This document shows positions 1 to 9,625 of a DNA stretch of 34,689 nucleotides, in pieces. The stretch lies in assembly GCA_009801015.1 (NCBI GenBank), contig VHZZ01015789.1, positions 1 to 34,689 of the forward strand, written 5' to 3'. The notes beneath the pieces are model-generated. The model searched no databases and had not been told where the DNA came from. It was given only the letters and a program-made list of their open reading frames with translations. The DNA comes from Silene noctiflora (lineage: Eukaryota; Streptophyta; Magnoliopsida; Caryophyllales; Caryophyllaceae). The first letter of the stretch is position 1. Each line of letters starts with the position of its first letter. Made by a program: the position numbers and the translations under genes.

Positions 1-372
1 AGATTGTAGGATACGAAAAGAATACGAGCTTAAAAAAATTACCTTGACAGGGAGGCGTAATATATAATTGTGTTTCCAAAACCATTAATTTAGAGATAAA
101 TGTTTCAGTTTCATGCTCATTTCCATTGATGATGATACAATTGATGTTTCATCCGTCATCGAAGATTCGTCTATCATTGATGGCAAAAATTGATTAAATT
201 CTTATTGAATAAACAAAGATATAATGGTTGATATAATAATTTAAGGAAAAGATGAGATTCATTAACTGGATGATGGAGGAAGTTGGGGGAAGTTAGTGAA
301 ATATGGAAGCAGTTAGAGAGAGAAGGGGAATTGGATTTGAAATTAGGTTACGTTACTTTGTTTTTTCCTTTT

Positions 373-964
373 GAGTCAATTATAAATAACCCTCTTATAT
401 AATCGACTTTTTTTGAAATAACCCCCTTTTATAATTTTTTATTCAAATAACTCCCTTTTAAAACATGTTTTTATACAAATCAATGCCTCTTCTCCGGAAT
501 GAGNCTTTTAAAACATGTTTTTATACAAATCAATGCCTCTTCTCCGGAATGAGACTTTTTTTTGAATTTTTCCGACCAAAAATTCATTTTTTCCCTTCAA
601 TTTTCACTTATATAATCTGTTAAATTACTATTCTGCTCATTTACTCATTATGTTGTTCTTTAAAATAAGACAAAACATTGAATTTATACTCGATTCTTCT
701 TCGTTCAGAGTGAATGATTTGAGTGTATTATATTTGAGAGAGATTTGGAATTGATCACGGGTTATGAAAACACAGAACGATGTAGGGATTACGTTTTAAG
801 AAGGTTAAATCGATCAAATTATAAAAAATAAATCTAATTTCGATGAAGAGACATTGATTTGTTGAAAAACAAGTTTTATAAGAGAGTTATTTGGAAAAAA
901 AATTTATAAAAGGGAGTTATTTCAAAAACGGTGACTATATAAGGGAGTTATTTGTAATTTACTC
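373..964. mobile_element. Non-autonomous Mutator-like element (long-TIR MITE)
   Basis: The two ends form long terminal inverted repeats of roughly 90 bp: 373-467 pairs imperfectly with the reverse complement of 870-964. Each arm carries repeated motifs of the form AAATAACYCYCTTWTA. The element is flanked by a 9-bp direct repeat, TTTCCTTTT, at 364-372 and 965-973. Long TIRs with a 9-bp target duplication are the usual signature of Mutator-like transposons. There is no transposase. The interior contains the N at 504 and a 49-bp duplicated block, so the true element is probably about 50 bp shorter. The duplication lies in T/C-rich sequence, so a chance match is possible. Confidence 0.65.
455..553. 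other. Assembly join: 49-bp exact duplicate around one N
   Basis: Bases 455-503 and 505-553 are identical and separated only by the single N at 504. This is what results when two overlapping contigs are abutted with a placeholder base instead of being merged. It is very likely an artefact and not a biological repeat. Confidence 0.85.
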
Positions 965-1131
965 TTTCCTTTTTTTTTTTTTGTAAAATTAATAGAAAAA
1001 GGACCAAAATAACCTTGGATGTACAATAGCAATGTACATCCGGTTGTATAGTCCTTGAACTGATAAGACTTTTGATGACGTTCGAGAGCTATGCTTGGAT
1101 GCGTGTGAATTTGTTTCAATAGACAAATTAC

Positions 1132-1189
1132 CATAGATAAGACTAATCGGAGTTCTTTGTTGCATAGATAAGACTAATCGGAGTTCTTT
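1132..1189. repeat. Two-copy tandem repeat, 31-bp period
   Basis: A 27-bp unit starting CATAGATAAGACTAATCGG occurs at 1132-1158 and 1163-1189. A related flanking phrase (GTGAATTTGTTTCAA) also occurs on both sides. No gene overlaps it. Apart from this repeat and a short GGAATTC-type microsatellite near 1465-1490, I see nothing between 974 and 1500. Confidence 0.75.
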
Positions 1190-1500
1190 ATTGTGAATTT
1201 GTTTCAAATTTTAACTTCAATTTTAAATATCTTTACAATTTATGAACGATTTTTTACTAATTAAAGACAACCGTAATAGCAAACACAAATTCTTTCGTTA
1301 AGATCATCCTAAATTGAAACTTTGCTTACAATCGATTTAAATAAGATAAAAATAAAATTGAATAAATTTTATAAGCACCAAGTAATAATACAAGAATCGC
1401 TAGTATTGAAATAATACACAAACGTACAACACATAACAAGGCTTTAAACTCCTTTCATCGGTTTCGGAATTCGGAATTCGGAATTCGGAATAGAAAAACT

Positions 1501-2613
1501 TTAATATTTCTGATTAAATGGAGATATAAAACTAGGCTCGTACGAGGTTACTTTAACAACCATGTCGTTGCCACCCGACACTTCGTCGCTCTTGATCCGT
1601 TGGTTAATCGGGTCGTATGTTATAAGCTTTAATTCTTCACTTTCAGCATGAGACCGTACATGATGTACCCAAACTTCTCCGGATTTTACTCCGACAAGAT
1701 TCACATACTCGTAGTAATTTTTTATATCCAGTGACGGAATTTTACATAGATGCGTCCAAGTTTCGGGTTTTCCGTACTCTTTCATCACCCAAATATCGTA
1801 AGACGAGTTTAAATTCTTTGTATCTTGAAGGACTATACCAAGTTGACGTTGTCCATCTAATGCGCCTAATCCGAGTATCCGTTTATGTTTTTCTCCATGT
1901 CCCGGTGCCTCCATCTCATTAAACGTCTCATTACTCGGGTCGAAGTAAATGATCCGTTTACGATCCCATAGATGGTCATAATCGTCACAATCCTTGACCC
2001 AATGCGGCACTCCGCATACAACAGTTCCAATTCCTTCGAGTTCCAGTGCAGGATCCCCGGGGCTCCAACGAACCGTCTTAGACGTGTTGGTTGTAAAATT
2101 AATCAATTCGATACACGAGATATTTTCCAACCCGATCCTGAGCGTACCAATTACCACAAACATGTACTCATCATTAAAATTATTATAACAAAACCCAACC
2201 GCGTCAGGACTCGTTACCAAAGCCGGTTCTCCACTGAAATCCAACCGTTCTTGGGTTACCGGATTCCACAACATGTAATCAATGTCGTAAAATTTAATCC
2301 CGATTAACCCGTTGTACGAGCCTAGCACCCAAGACATCTTCGCCCCGGCATTGTTGCAATAAAGTTGCTCGAACGGACTTACTGATTCTTCTTTAGTAGC
2401 ACCATTACAACGAATAACATTAACGTCAAAAGTATCTTTGTAATAATCGTACGTACTCACAATCGCGTTGTCGCCTACGACACGATGCTTGTCACGGTCG
2501 AACTCCGGATCGTTGATTAACGTAAGACATTCCTTGTTAATTAGCTTACAGGTTGTCAAGTCTAGTAATGACAACCTGTATAATATTTCTCGCAATATAT
2601 CTTCGTCCGCCAT
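1501..2613 (-). CDS. F-box protein with F-box-associated domain
   Basis: Single-exon gene of 370 residues. Residues 1-45 (MADEDILREILYRLSLLDL then TTCKLINKECLTLI) fit an F-box, the helix that binds SKP1 in SCF ubiquitin ligases. From about residue 95 a plant F-box-associated (FBA) domain follows, with the typical phrases GSYNGLIGI and LWNPVTQE and later YFDPSNETFNEM. Such proteins choose substrates for ubiquitination, usually in cytosol or nucleus; the substrate cannot be told from sequence. Plant F-box/FBA genes are a large, fast-duplicating family, commonly intronless and about 350-420 residues, so this one looks complete. No frameshift is seen. The start is the first Met and leads straight into the F-box. 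Whether the gene is expressed is unknown. Confidence 0.85.
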   Translation of the reverse strand: MADEDILREILYRLSLLDLTTCKLINKECLTLINDPEFDRDKHRVVGDNAIVSTYDYYKDTFDVNVIRCNGATKEESVSPFEQLYCNNAGAKMSWVLGSYNGLIGIKFYDIDYMLWNPVTQERLDFSGEPALVTSPDAVGFCYNNFNDEYMFVVIGTLRIGLENISCIELINFTTNTSKTVRWSPGDPALELEGIGTVVCGVPHWVKDCDDYDHLWDRKRIIYFDPSNETFNEMEAPGHGEKHKRILGLGALDGQRQLGIVLQDTKNLNSSYDIWVMKEYGKPETWTHLCKIPSLDIKNYYEYVNLVGVKSGEVWVHHVRSHAESEELKLITYDPINQRIKSDEVSGGNDMVVKVTSYEPSFISPFNQKY

Positions 2614-2660
2614 TATTATTTTATGTTTTATGTGATAATCGGAGTAATATCTGTTGTACG

Positions 2661-2731
2661 TGTTTTATGTGATTATGTGATGACCGATATTGTACTTGTT
2701 TTATGTGATTATATGATGACCGATATTGTAC
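2661..2731. repeat. Two-copy tandem repeat upstream of the F-box gene
   Basis: A 35-bp unit beginning TGTTTTATGTGATTAT is present at 2661-2695 and 2697-2731 with one mismatch (period 36). It sits 48-118 bp upstream of the F-box start codon on the minus strand, so it falls in that gene's leader or promoter. Confidence 0.75.
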
Positions 2732-3169
2732 ATATATAGGAACTAATATATGTTGTATGTTATCCTAAATAGGTTCTAATTAGTAGTTACCATATCCAAG
2801 TTTGCCGAATTCTTTCCTAATTTAACTAAGTGTAGAACTTACCTTAATATTAGCAAACTTGAGTCTCAAGGTATGGCCTATTTTGTTCAATTCCGAGTGA
2901 TTTGATTATTTCCTATTAAAATTATGGAAACTGAAAAAAGTTTAAGCCTTGTATATGAGAAATTTTTAGGGTTTTTCTACCTATTATTCAGGTGTTTTCC
3001 CGAATTTTACGTGGTATTCGTACGTTTCTTAAAACATCAGTAATACCTTTAAACTTAGTAAAATGTTCTTAAAATACCCAAATTAGAAGAAATACAATGG
3101 TACCATATAGAAAATCGTATTTATAATGACAACGTTTGAATTTTCACTAATTGTACCGTAGACCTAGCA

Positions 3170-3715
3170 AAATGGGTAAGACCCGAATGACCCGATCTGA
3201 AAAGGCTTACCCGAGACTCGAAAATCACCCGAATACGACCCGAAACCCGAATCGACCCAAACCTTACCCGAATATTGTTTGAGCCAATGTTGACCCGACC
3301 CGAAAAGACCTGATTCCAAGTGACTTGAAGTGACCCAAAAAGACCCGATTCCAAGTGACTTGAAGTGACCCAAAATGACCCGATACGACATGTACCAAAG
3401 TCATATTAATATCATACGAAATATACATGAAAATAAAGTTTCATTGGTTACAAAAATCTCTAATAAATAGTTAATTTGACAAATAATAATTATTAATTAA
3501 CATACTAACATAGTACTACTACTAACTAAAGTGTTATCCATTAACTTTTAAGCAACTCGACCCAAAATGACCCACTCAAAAAAATCCGACAACAGATCAT
3601 CCGAAATCGACCCGGCCCGGCCCGAAATATGCAATAAGCTCGAAATGATCCGACCTATACTGTACCGACCTATACCCAATCCGATTGACACGTTTTACAG
3701 GGTCTAAACTTGAGT
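3170..3715 (+). repeat. Degenerate GACCCG-rich repeat field
   Basis: Two blocks, about 3175-3390 and 3550-3715, consist of irregular short phrases such as GACCCGA, ACCCGAATC and GACCCAAA. They include a local tandem copy at about 3305-3375 (GACCTGATTCCAAGTGACTT versus GACCCGATTCCAAGTGACTT). The same vocabulary recurs at 10771-10840, on the opposite strand at 13190-13420, and at 14940-15370. The ORFs that cross it are simple-sequence translations and not genes. This looks like a dispersed plant repeat of unclear class. The rest of 2614-3911 shows no gene. Confidence 0.6.
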
Positions 3716-3911
3716 GGGTTAAGAGTAGTACTTGCAATTAAAGGCATCGAGGGATAATTTAACTTTTTTCCCTCCTTTTCTTCTGAAATTCATTGATCTC
3801 TCCCAAATCCACAATTCAACACCAATAACGACCACCACCCGGACTACCACATTACACCCCGCCCCGCTTTTAAATTCCACCTACGCATTAGAAAAACCGA
3901 TAATCGATAAA

Positions 3912-5974
3912 ATGCAACCACCACCACAATACTCCCCATACCACCACATAAAAACCCTAACACCTCACAAACGCGCAGTCTCCTGCGTTAAATTCTCCAA
4001 CGACGGCGATCTCCTCGCTTCCGCATCTCTCGACAAAACCCTAGCCGTCTACTCAACCAAAACCCTAACCCTAATCTCTCTCCTGATCGGCCATAGCGAT
4101 GGCGTCTCCGATCTCGCATGGTCCTCCGATTCACACTACATCGTCTCCGCTTCCGACGATAAAACCCTACGTATTTGGGATGCGCGTGATTGTACCTCCG
4201 TTAAGACTCTTCGCGGTCATAACGGCGTCGTTTTCTGTGTTAATTTCAATCAGCAGAGTAATTTGATTGTTTCGGGTTCGTTTGATGAGACTGTTAGGGT
4301 TTGGGATGTTAAGAATGGGAAAACTGTTAGGGTTATTGAAGGTCATGCGATGCCGGTTACTAGTGTTAGTTTTAATCCGGATGGTAGTTTGATTGTTTCG
4401 GGTTCGCATGATGGGACTTGTAAGATTTGGGATGCTGTTACTGGCGCGTGTTTGAAAGTTTTGATTGATGATAAAGTTGGAGTTTCTTTTGCTAAGTTTT
4501 CGCCGAATGGGAAATTTATTCTTGTTGCGATGTTGGATAATAGTCTGGTATACCGTCTTTCTAATCGTTGTTAAGTTTGTTTTTGCAGCTGGAGAACTCC
4601 GTTCCATTGAATTGTATACATTTTACGAAAATGAGTGATGTGAGGTGGAGTTTGGAGAATGTATATGGTTCATTGTAATGGAGGGAAAGAATCGTGCTTT
4701 TTTGTTAAATGATTGTTCTTGAGAAGTTTTTATATTTGTGTATTCTTGTAATTGAAGTGTTTGTTTGAGAGTTTTGATTTTGTTAATTGTGTATTGCATT
4801 GTGGACAGCGGGAATTGGTTAGTGGAACGCGGTTATTAGTATGTTTAAGCTTATGTAGAGGAGCCTTGAGTTTAGTTCTTGGAATATTGGATATTTCCCT
4901 GTGAGTATACTGTGTCAGCTTTTAGGTACAGTTTATTGAAGTTTCGCCTTTTTGAGTTAGGGTGGTGTTGGTTTGAATCGCTAGTTCGAATATGGCTATA
5001 GTTTTGGAATTGAATTATGGAGCTTGATTGGTAGGATGATAAGTATGAACTAGTTTGCACTTACTTCCTGGTAAGTAGAAGCTCCTCTGTGTCTGTTTAA
5101 ACTTAGAGGAGGTTTTTAAGTCACTGTTGTTTTGTTCACAATATGCAATACGGTTGGAGTGTATATATTGATGAAGGATATGAGTTCCATTTTGAAATTA
5201 GGTAGATCTACTTGTTAAGCTATTAACTTTTGTTTTAGTGAAGGATGATTGATTTCACTATTTCAGACATTGTACTGAAATAGTGAGATATGTTTGTTAA
5301 AACTTCTTTGGTCGATGCAATTGTACTTTGTGTTTGAATAAGCAAGGTATAAATAAGATTTTGCAATTGGAAGTTGATCGGTCATTGAATTGATGTAATT
5401 CCTGTTAGAATGACATAGTCAGATCAACATTTTGCATTTATATTGTTCATCTGAGTCTCTTGATTAGTTATAAGCAGTTATCCGCGGGAAAACTGATTAG
5501 GCGTGATAAGCTGTTACCTCAATACAGTTAGAACTTTTTGTTTTGTACTTGTAATGTTTTCATTGTTTTTGCTCTGTCCGAGCTTCTTCAATCAACTTTG
5601 AAGCCATTGTGTTTTCATATTTTTTGTTCTCTTCATGTGTCTTTTCTCTGTTCTGATGTTGATGTTGATGCTTTTGACTGCAGAAACTCTCAAACTACTT
5701 GACTGGCAAATTCTTGAAAGTTTATCAGGGTCACGTCAACAAGGAATATTGTATAACTCCGACTTTCTCGGTGACAAATGGAAAGTACATTGTGAGCGGA
5801 TCAGAAGATCACTGTGTTTACCTGTGGGATCTTCAGGGCAAGAACATGATTCAGAAACTCGAAGGCCACACTGACACTGTGATTTCTGTCACTTGTCATC
5901 CTAAACGAAACATGATTGCTTCAGCTGGTCTGGACAATGATAGAACCGTGAGGATTTGGGTACAAGATGCATGA
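3912..5974 (+). CDS. WDR5-like WD40 protein (COMPASS core subunit type)
   Basis: Two coding exons, 3912-4547 and 5684-5974, joined in phase 0 across a 1136-bp GT-AG intron, give 308 residues; plant WDR5a is about 317. The protein is a seven-bladed WD40 propeller: [35 protein letters not shown] and VRIWVQD close successive blades, and phrases such as [19 protein letters not shown] and FSVTNGK are close to plant WDR5. Family members scaffold MLL/SET1-type H3K4 methyltransferases in the nucleus. I chose the Met at 3912 ([10 protein letters not shown]). The frame stays open to a Met at 3732, but those 60 residues look like untranslated sequence. Oddities: after the splice site the usual KLWN reads KLSN, so a conserved Trp is missing, and base composition flips inside exon 1. 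It could be a diverged paralogue and not the main WDR5. Confidence 0.9.
4548..5683 (+). other. Intron of the WDR5-like gene
   Basis: The donor is CTG|GTATAC at 4547/4548 and the acceptor is ACTGCAG|AAA at 5683/5684. Splicing restores the blade sequence [17 protein letters not shown]. The intron is T-rich, as plant introns are, and I see no gene or clear transposon in it. Reading through it would stop the protein after 15 extra bases. Confidence 0.85.
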
Positions 5975-6482
5975 TTTGTCAACTTAGACATTACTTGTTC
6001 ATAATTTTAGGTGTATATTAGTTCTGCTGAAATGATAAAGAGTAATGTACAAGCTGAAATTTTCTAATCCGAGTTGAAAGAATGCATACTGTTATAGTGT
6101 TATATATGGAGGAGTTTTTAATTGCTCATTATGTTGGCCTAATGCAAAACCGATTTCAGGTTGTGACAATCAATATTGGTTCTGAGACGAAATCACAAAC
6201 CAAAATTTCTGAAATGAAGTCGCAAACCAAAATTTAATACGATGCTTCTGATGTGAGTTTTATTGTATATTTGTATGGTTCTTTTTCTTTCTCCCTGAGT
6301 ATGGTTATCAGAAATTCAGAACATCACTCTGTTTCGGGCTAAAACAATTAATATCTGACTAATGATTTTTCATGACGCGTGCAAGAGTAGAGGATCGAAA
6401 TCATGACATATAATTCAATACAAACATAACTAAAATTTCATCAAAATTAACATAGGAACTTGAAATAATTCGAGTTTAAACA

Positions 6483-7817
6483 TCAAATAAGGCCCTGCCT
6501 AGCTAGATCAGTGTATGTTTTCTTATTATAAACATTGCCCTCACTGTCTTCAAATTCCTCATAGACCTCAGGTTGCCATTGACTCGACTGCCGCCTCTGC
6601 TTAATCTCCTCCCACAACTTCTTTGCTTCTTCAATCAACGTGATTTCATGGAAGCTCTTGGTGTTAGGTATACCCAGGCATCGCATACCGCGCTGGTGAC
6701 GTGACTCCTTGAAGTGCATCTCAAACTCTCTCCGGCCACAGTAAGTATAGTCCCCACATATCTCACAGTTGAACTTTTGCCCTAATCCATGGAGCTTGTA
6801 TAGCCAATATGGTATCGGCTTCCCATCAAACCCTAATGGTAACTTCAGGGGGTTGGACACCGCTTCCTCTTCCTCTTCATGGCTACCCTCGTCATCCCGA
6901 CTTGAATCCTCATAATATTCATCCTCAAGCTTTCGTTCATTCGAACTCATTCCTTGCCTGTTCACCACATGTTCTCGGGTTCGTTCAATAGTCTCTTTCA
7001 ATATCTCACATAGCTTCTTCACTTTAGTTTCCACAAGGGCAGTTTCTTTAACTTTGTCTTCCTTCTTATCGTTCCTGAAGTGTTTTCGACTCATGTCGTC
7101 GAGATTGGTATCTTTAGCAAGAAACACTCTTTCCGCCCTTTGCCGCAAAGTCCCTCCTGACTTCAGCCCTAGACAATCCAACACCTCCTTCAGCTTTTCC
7201 GGTCCCAACTCCATCAAACTCTCCACCGTGTCATACTGATCAAGCTCGAACCCATCAAACGACGTGGACACACAAATTCCCTCCCTAGGCCGCTTCTTTG
7301 TCCATCTCTCCTCCAACTCCGTCTCCAAATCCTTGAACACCCTATCCAAGAAAATCAACGGGTGTGCCCGATCCATGAACGAAACCAAGTACTCAAGTAT
7401 TCCTGCAATGTACTCCTGATACTCCTTCTTAGATTTCAGGCTTGCAGGGATCATATCTTCATCATCAACTGCAGGAAATTTGCCTAAATACTCAATATAC
7501 GTAACGGTAACGCGTTTGCCAAATTCAGAATTAACATACTTATTATAATGTTGGTGTAAATCTAAATACCTTCCGAAACATTCTTCACCACTGAACGGAA
7601 TTACGAGTGTTTCGAATACAGCAAGCATACTCTCAATATCCTCTCCATCACGAACAACCCGCGAACCTGCTACCGGGTTTTGTCGTCTCAAATGCATCAG
7701 GGATGTCATGTTATTGCTGTCTTCAATAATTTGGGTTATTTTGTTAAACAAATTCTTGATCCTTGATTGTTTTTCTGGATCTTGTTTGGTGGAGGGGGTT
7801 GCTTTATATATATACAT
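6483..7817 (-). CDS. SF3A3/SF3a60-like protein, probable retrocopy
   Basis: Intronless, 444 residues, against about 500 in plant and animal SF3a60, the U2 snRNP SF3a subunit that helps recognise the branch site. The match is strong: IPFSGEE (73-79) and GRYLDLH, a SAP-like segment (about 195-236, LGPEKLKEVL then LRQRAERVFL), an acidic linker (298-319), NPLKLPLGFDGKPIPYWLYK, a C2H2 matrin-type zinc finger (C351, C354, H368, H374) and the conserved C terminus ending YNKKTYTDLARQGLI. The N-terminal 60 or so residues are missing or unrecognisable, and usually fixed residues differ: the finger reads YTYCGRR and FKESRH, where the family has YWGRR and FKEWRH. Lack of introns, a shortened start and divergence suggest a retroposed copy with a still-open frame. 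No poly(A) tract or target duplication is obvious. The Met at 37 is another possible start. Confidence 0.8.
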   Translation of the reverse strand: MYIYKATPSTKQDPEKQSRIKNLFNKITQIIEDSNNMTSLMHLRRQNPVAGSRVVRDGEDIESMLAVFETLVIPFSGEECFGRYLDLHQHYNKYVNSEFGKRVTVTYIEYLGKFPAVDDEDMIPASLKSKKEYQEYIAGILEYLVSFMDRAHPLIFLDRVFKDLETELEERWTKKRPREGICVSTSFDGFELDQYDTVESLMELGPEKLKEVLDCLGLKSGGTLRQRAERVFLAKDTNLDDMSRKHFRNDKKEDKVKETALVETKVKKLCEILKETIERTREHVVNRQGMSSNERKLEDEYYEDSSRDDEGSHEEEEEAVSNPLKLPLGFDGKPIPYWLYKLHGLGQKFNCEICGDYTYCGRREFEMHFKESRHQRGMRCLGIPNTKSFHEITLIEEAKKLWEEIKQRRQSSQWQPEVYEEFEDSEGNVYNKKTYTDLARQGLI

Positions 7818-7904
7818 ATAGCTATAGCTATGACGGTTTAAGTTGATCTCTAATCCTGTTGTTTTGGAAAGATTTCCTAAATTCGAATCCTAATCTCATA
7901 CAAA

Positions 7905-8072
7905 TTCTCATTTAAGACGATAATTTTGTCTTACGCTTAAAACGGGTCAAATATTAACCAACTTATATGGATTGGACAAACATCGTGTTATTCCCTAGTC
8001 ATTTCACTTTTGTCTTATTTAAAGTATTTGACCCGATTTAACCTTAAGACGGATATCTGTCTTAAGAGAGAC
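7905..8072. mobile_element. Hairpin MITE with about 45-bp inverted arms
   Basis: The left arm (about 7906-7955, with TTTAAGACGAT then AAAACGGGTCAAATA) pairs with the right arm (about 8020-8072, with TATTTGACCCGATTTAACC then CGTCTTAAG) when reverse-complemented. It contains no coding sequence. It sits just upstream of the SF3A3-like gene's start. No clear target duplication was found, so class and exact ends are uncertain. Confidence 0.6.
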
Positions 8073-8139
8073 TTGAAAAAAAAAATCGATTACAACAACA
8101 AAGCCCTAACCCAAAAAATGATCTGGGGTCAGTTAACAC

Positions 8140-8222
8140 GGGTCTAACAATGCGGAAAAAATCATTGAATATATTGGCTTAAAAACTGGGTCTAACAATG
8201 CGGAAAAAATCATTGAATATAT
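8140..8222. repeat. Two-copy 35-bp tandem repeat, 48-bp period
   Basis: The unit beginning GGGTCTAACAATGCGG is exact at 8140-8174 and 8188-8222, with a 13-bp spacer. No gene overlaps it. Confidence 0.8.
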
Positions 8223-8409
8223 AGTAGCTACCTTGAAAAGTTACAAAAAAACTCACTAGAAATTTCGAACTTTTCATTGCCCAAGGGCGATATCCCTTTA
8301 CTAGTCTCACCTCGTTCCACTTAAGCACCCACAAGCGCTCGTGTTGCCAAATGGGTCGAGGAAGTTGACATAATAACAGTTCTGTTTGGTGACTGAGTAG
8401 TTTTTAAGT

Positions 8410-9302
8410 GACCCTTCACTGAAATAGAATGACCATCTGATACTCTGTATTTCACAACAACATTACCGTTGTGCCTCAAAGGCTCTGGGAAATTGCAGGG
8501 TACCGTCTGATGTCTCTGATATGCCACTCAAAAAAAAAAAATTACAAAAAAGTTGCATATACAGAATTGGATCCTGAAATGTAAATGCCAGTGCATAAGA
8601 ATGAATTCCAGGTTTTGCGTACAAGGCCCCCGTGAAGGAACTTAGGAGCTACTTTACAGCAAGAGCCTATCTACAAATCACTAATGAATGGCTCGAACGA
8701 GAGGGTGTGTGTGTAGTGCCGATGTTCATATTACTGATTCTTAGCAGATCCATACGTATCCTCAAGGCCACCTGACGCTCTTTTTCTTCGCTCAGCTATC
8801 ATGTCTGAATATGACTGCAATATGAAAAAATAAGTCCTTTACTCTTACACCGTCTTCATATCCAAGATGTAAAAATTATAACACTCATCCTACTTAATCA
8901 AGAATAGCAGACAACGAAAAAAAAAATGTAGACAGATGGCATATAGTAAAAGGGTAAAAAGATGATTTAGCAAAGATTCCGAACCTAATACCAGGGATCC
9001 ATTCAATCAATTGTTAAGTATCAACTCGCTCAACTCTTTCCATAACCATAATTACTTCTCCGTTGTATATAACTTCCTTCCGATAGAGTCAAATGTCTAT
9101 ATAATGGCAAGCAAGTGCCGTCCTTGTTTGAATGATTACTCTATCTTACAGCAAGACAATTTTGAAGAGACATAATGTTCCATACATGATACATAGAACT
9201 AAGTTATAGTAGTAAGGGGGAGGCAAACCTTTGGATACGAATATAGGAAAATGTACCACCATGCAGCGATTAAGATGACGCTAATGCAGTTACAATGACC
9301 AT
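8410..9302 (-). pseudogene. Truncated duplicate of the 11266-13073 plastid-protein gene
   Basis: This block is a direct repeat of about 10938-11824. On the minus strand it keeps the last exon intact (8731-8814, SYSDMIAERRKRASGGLEDT and so on to the same stop) and the 3' end of the middle exon (LIAAWWYIFLYSYPK then GT at 9229/9228). Homology stops abruptly at 9302 inside the middle exon. Compared with the complete copy, one base is missing where that copy reads GATTAGAGATGACGC (plus strand; here GATTAAGATGACGC), which shifts the frame. There is no first exon: the mTERF gene lies where it would be. This is a decayed partial duplication and not a gene. Confidence 0.85.
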
Positions 9303-9491
9303 GACAATGTGAAGAGTGCACACGTAGAAAACAAACCATGAGGAATGTCGTTTCAATCATAAGCCAAGCATACAATGTCATTAACCAACTACAGATATAA
9401 AACACATTCGACAATTTTTTTTAGTGCAGCTTAGGAAAGAGAGAAATAAGTTTGACCAACCTTTGCTACTTTGGTAAACATGACTATTACC

Positions 9492-9620
9492 CTAAAGGGC
9501 TTGGCATCGCTGATGCCTCGAAATGGCGTCAATGTTGGAATAACCCTTGTTGCTTTGATAAAGTTCAAGAAGACCTGGTACCTTCTCCTTAAAAGGTTCA
9601 ATAAAGTGTCTTTAAGAACT
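9492..9620 (-). pseudogene. Out-of-frame C-terminal remnant of the mTERF gene
   Basis: Just beyond the stop of the mTERF reading frame, another minus-strand frame reads RHFIEPFKEKVPGLLELYQS and continues to a TAG at 9494-9492. This resembles the usual end of plant mTERF proteins, where an F-hydrophobic-P-[FY]-K-E segment leads to a P-x-L-L-x-x-Y segment. It is therefore probably the original C terminus, separated from the main frame by small indels near 9600-9625. Confidence 0.65.
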
Positions 9621-9625
9621 GCTTC

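Noticed and set aside
3121..3391. Two overlapping minus-strand frames of about 75 codons
   Set aside because: They translate the GACCCG repeat field and consist of repeating GS and RV phrases.
4040..4080. Telomere-like AACCCTAACCCTAA
   Set aside because: It is short and lies within the coding exon of the WDR5-like gene, where it encodes TKTLTLI.
4167..4607. 146-codon minus-strand frame under the WDR5-like exon
   Set aside because: The residues are low-complexity Asn/Thr/Ile, mirroring the sense codons. It is a shadow of the WD40 exon.
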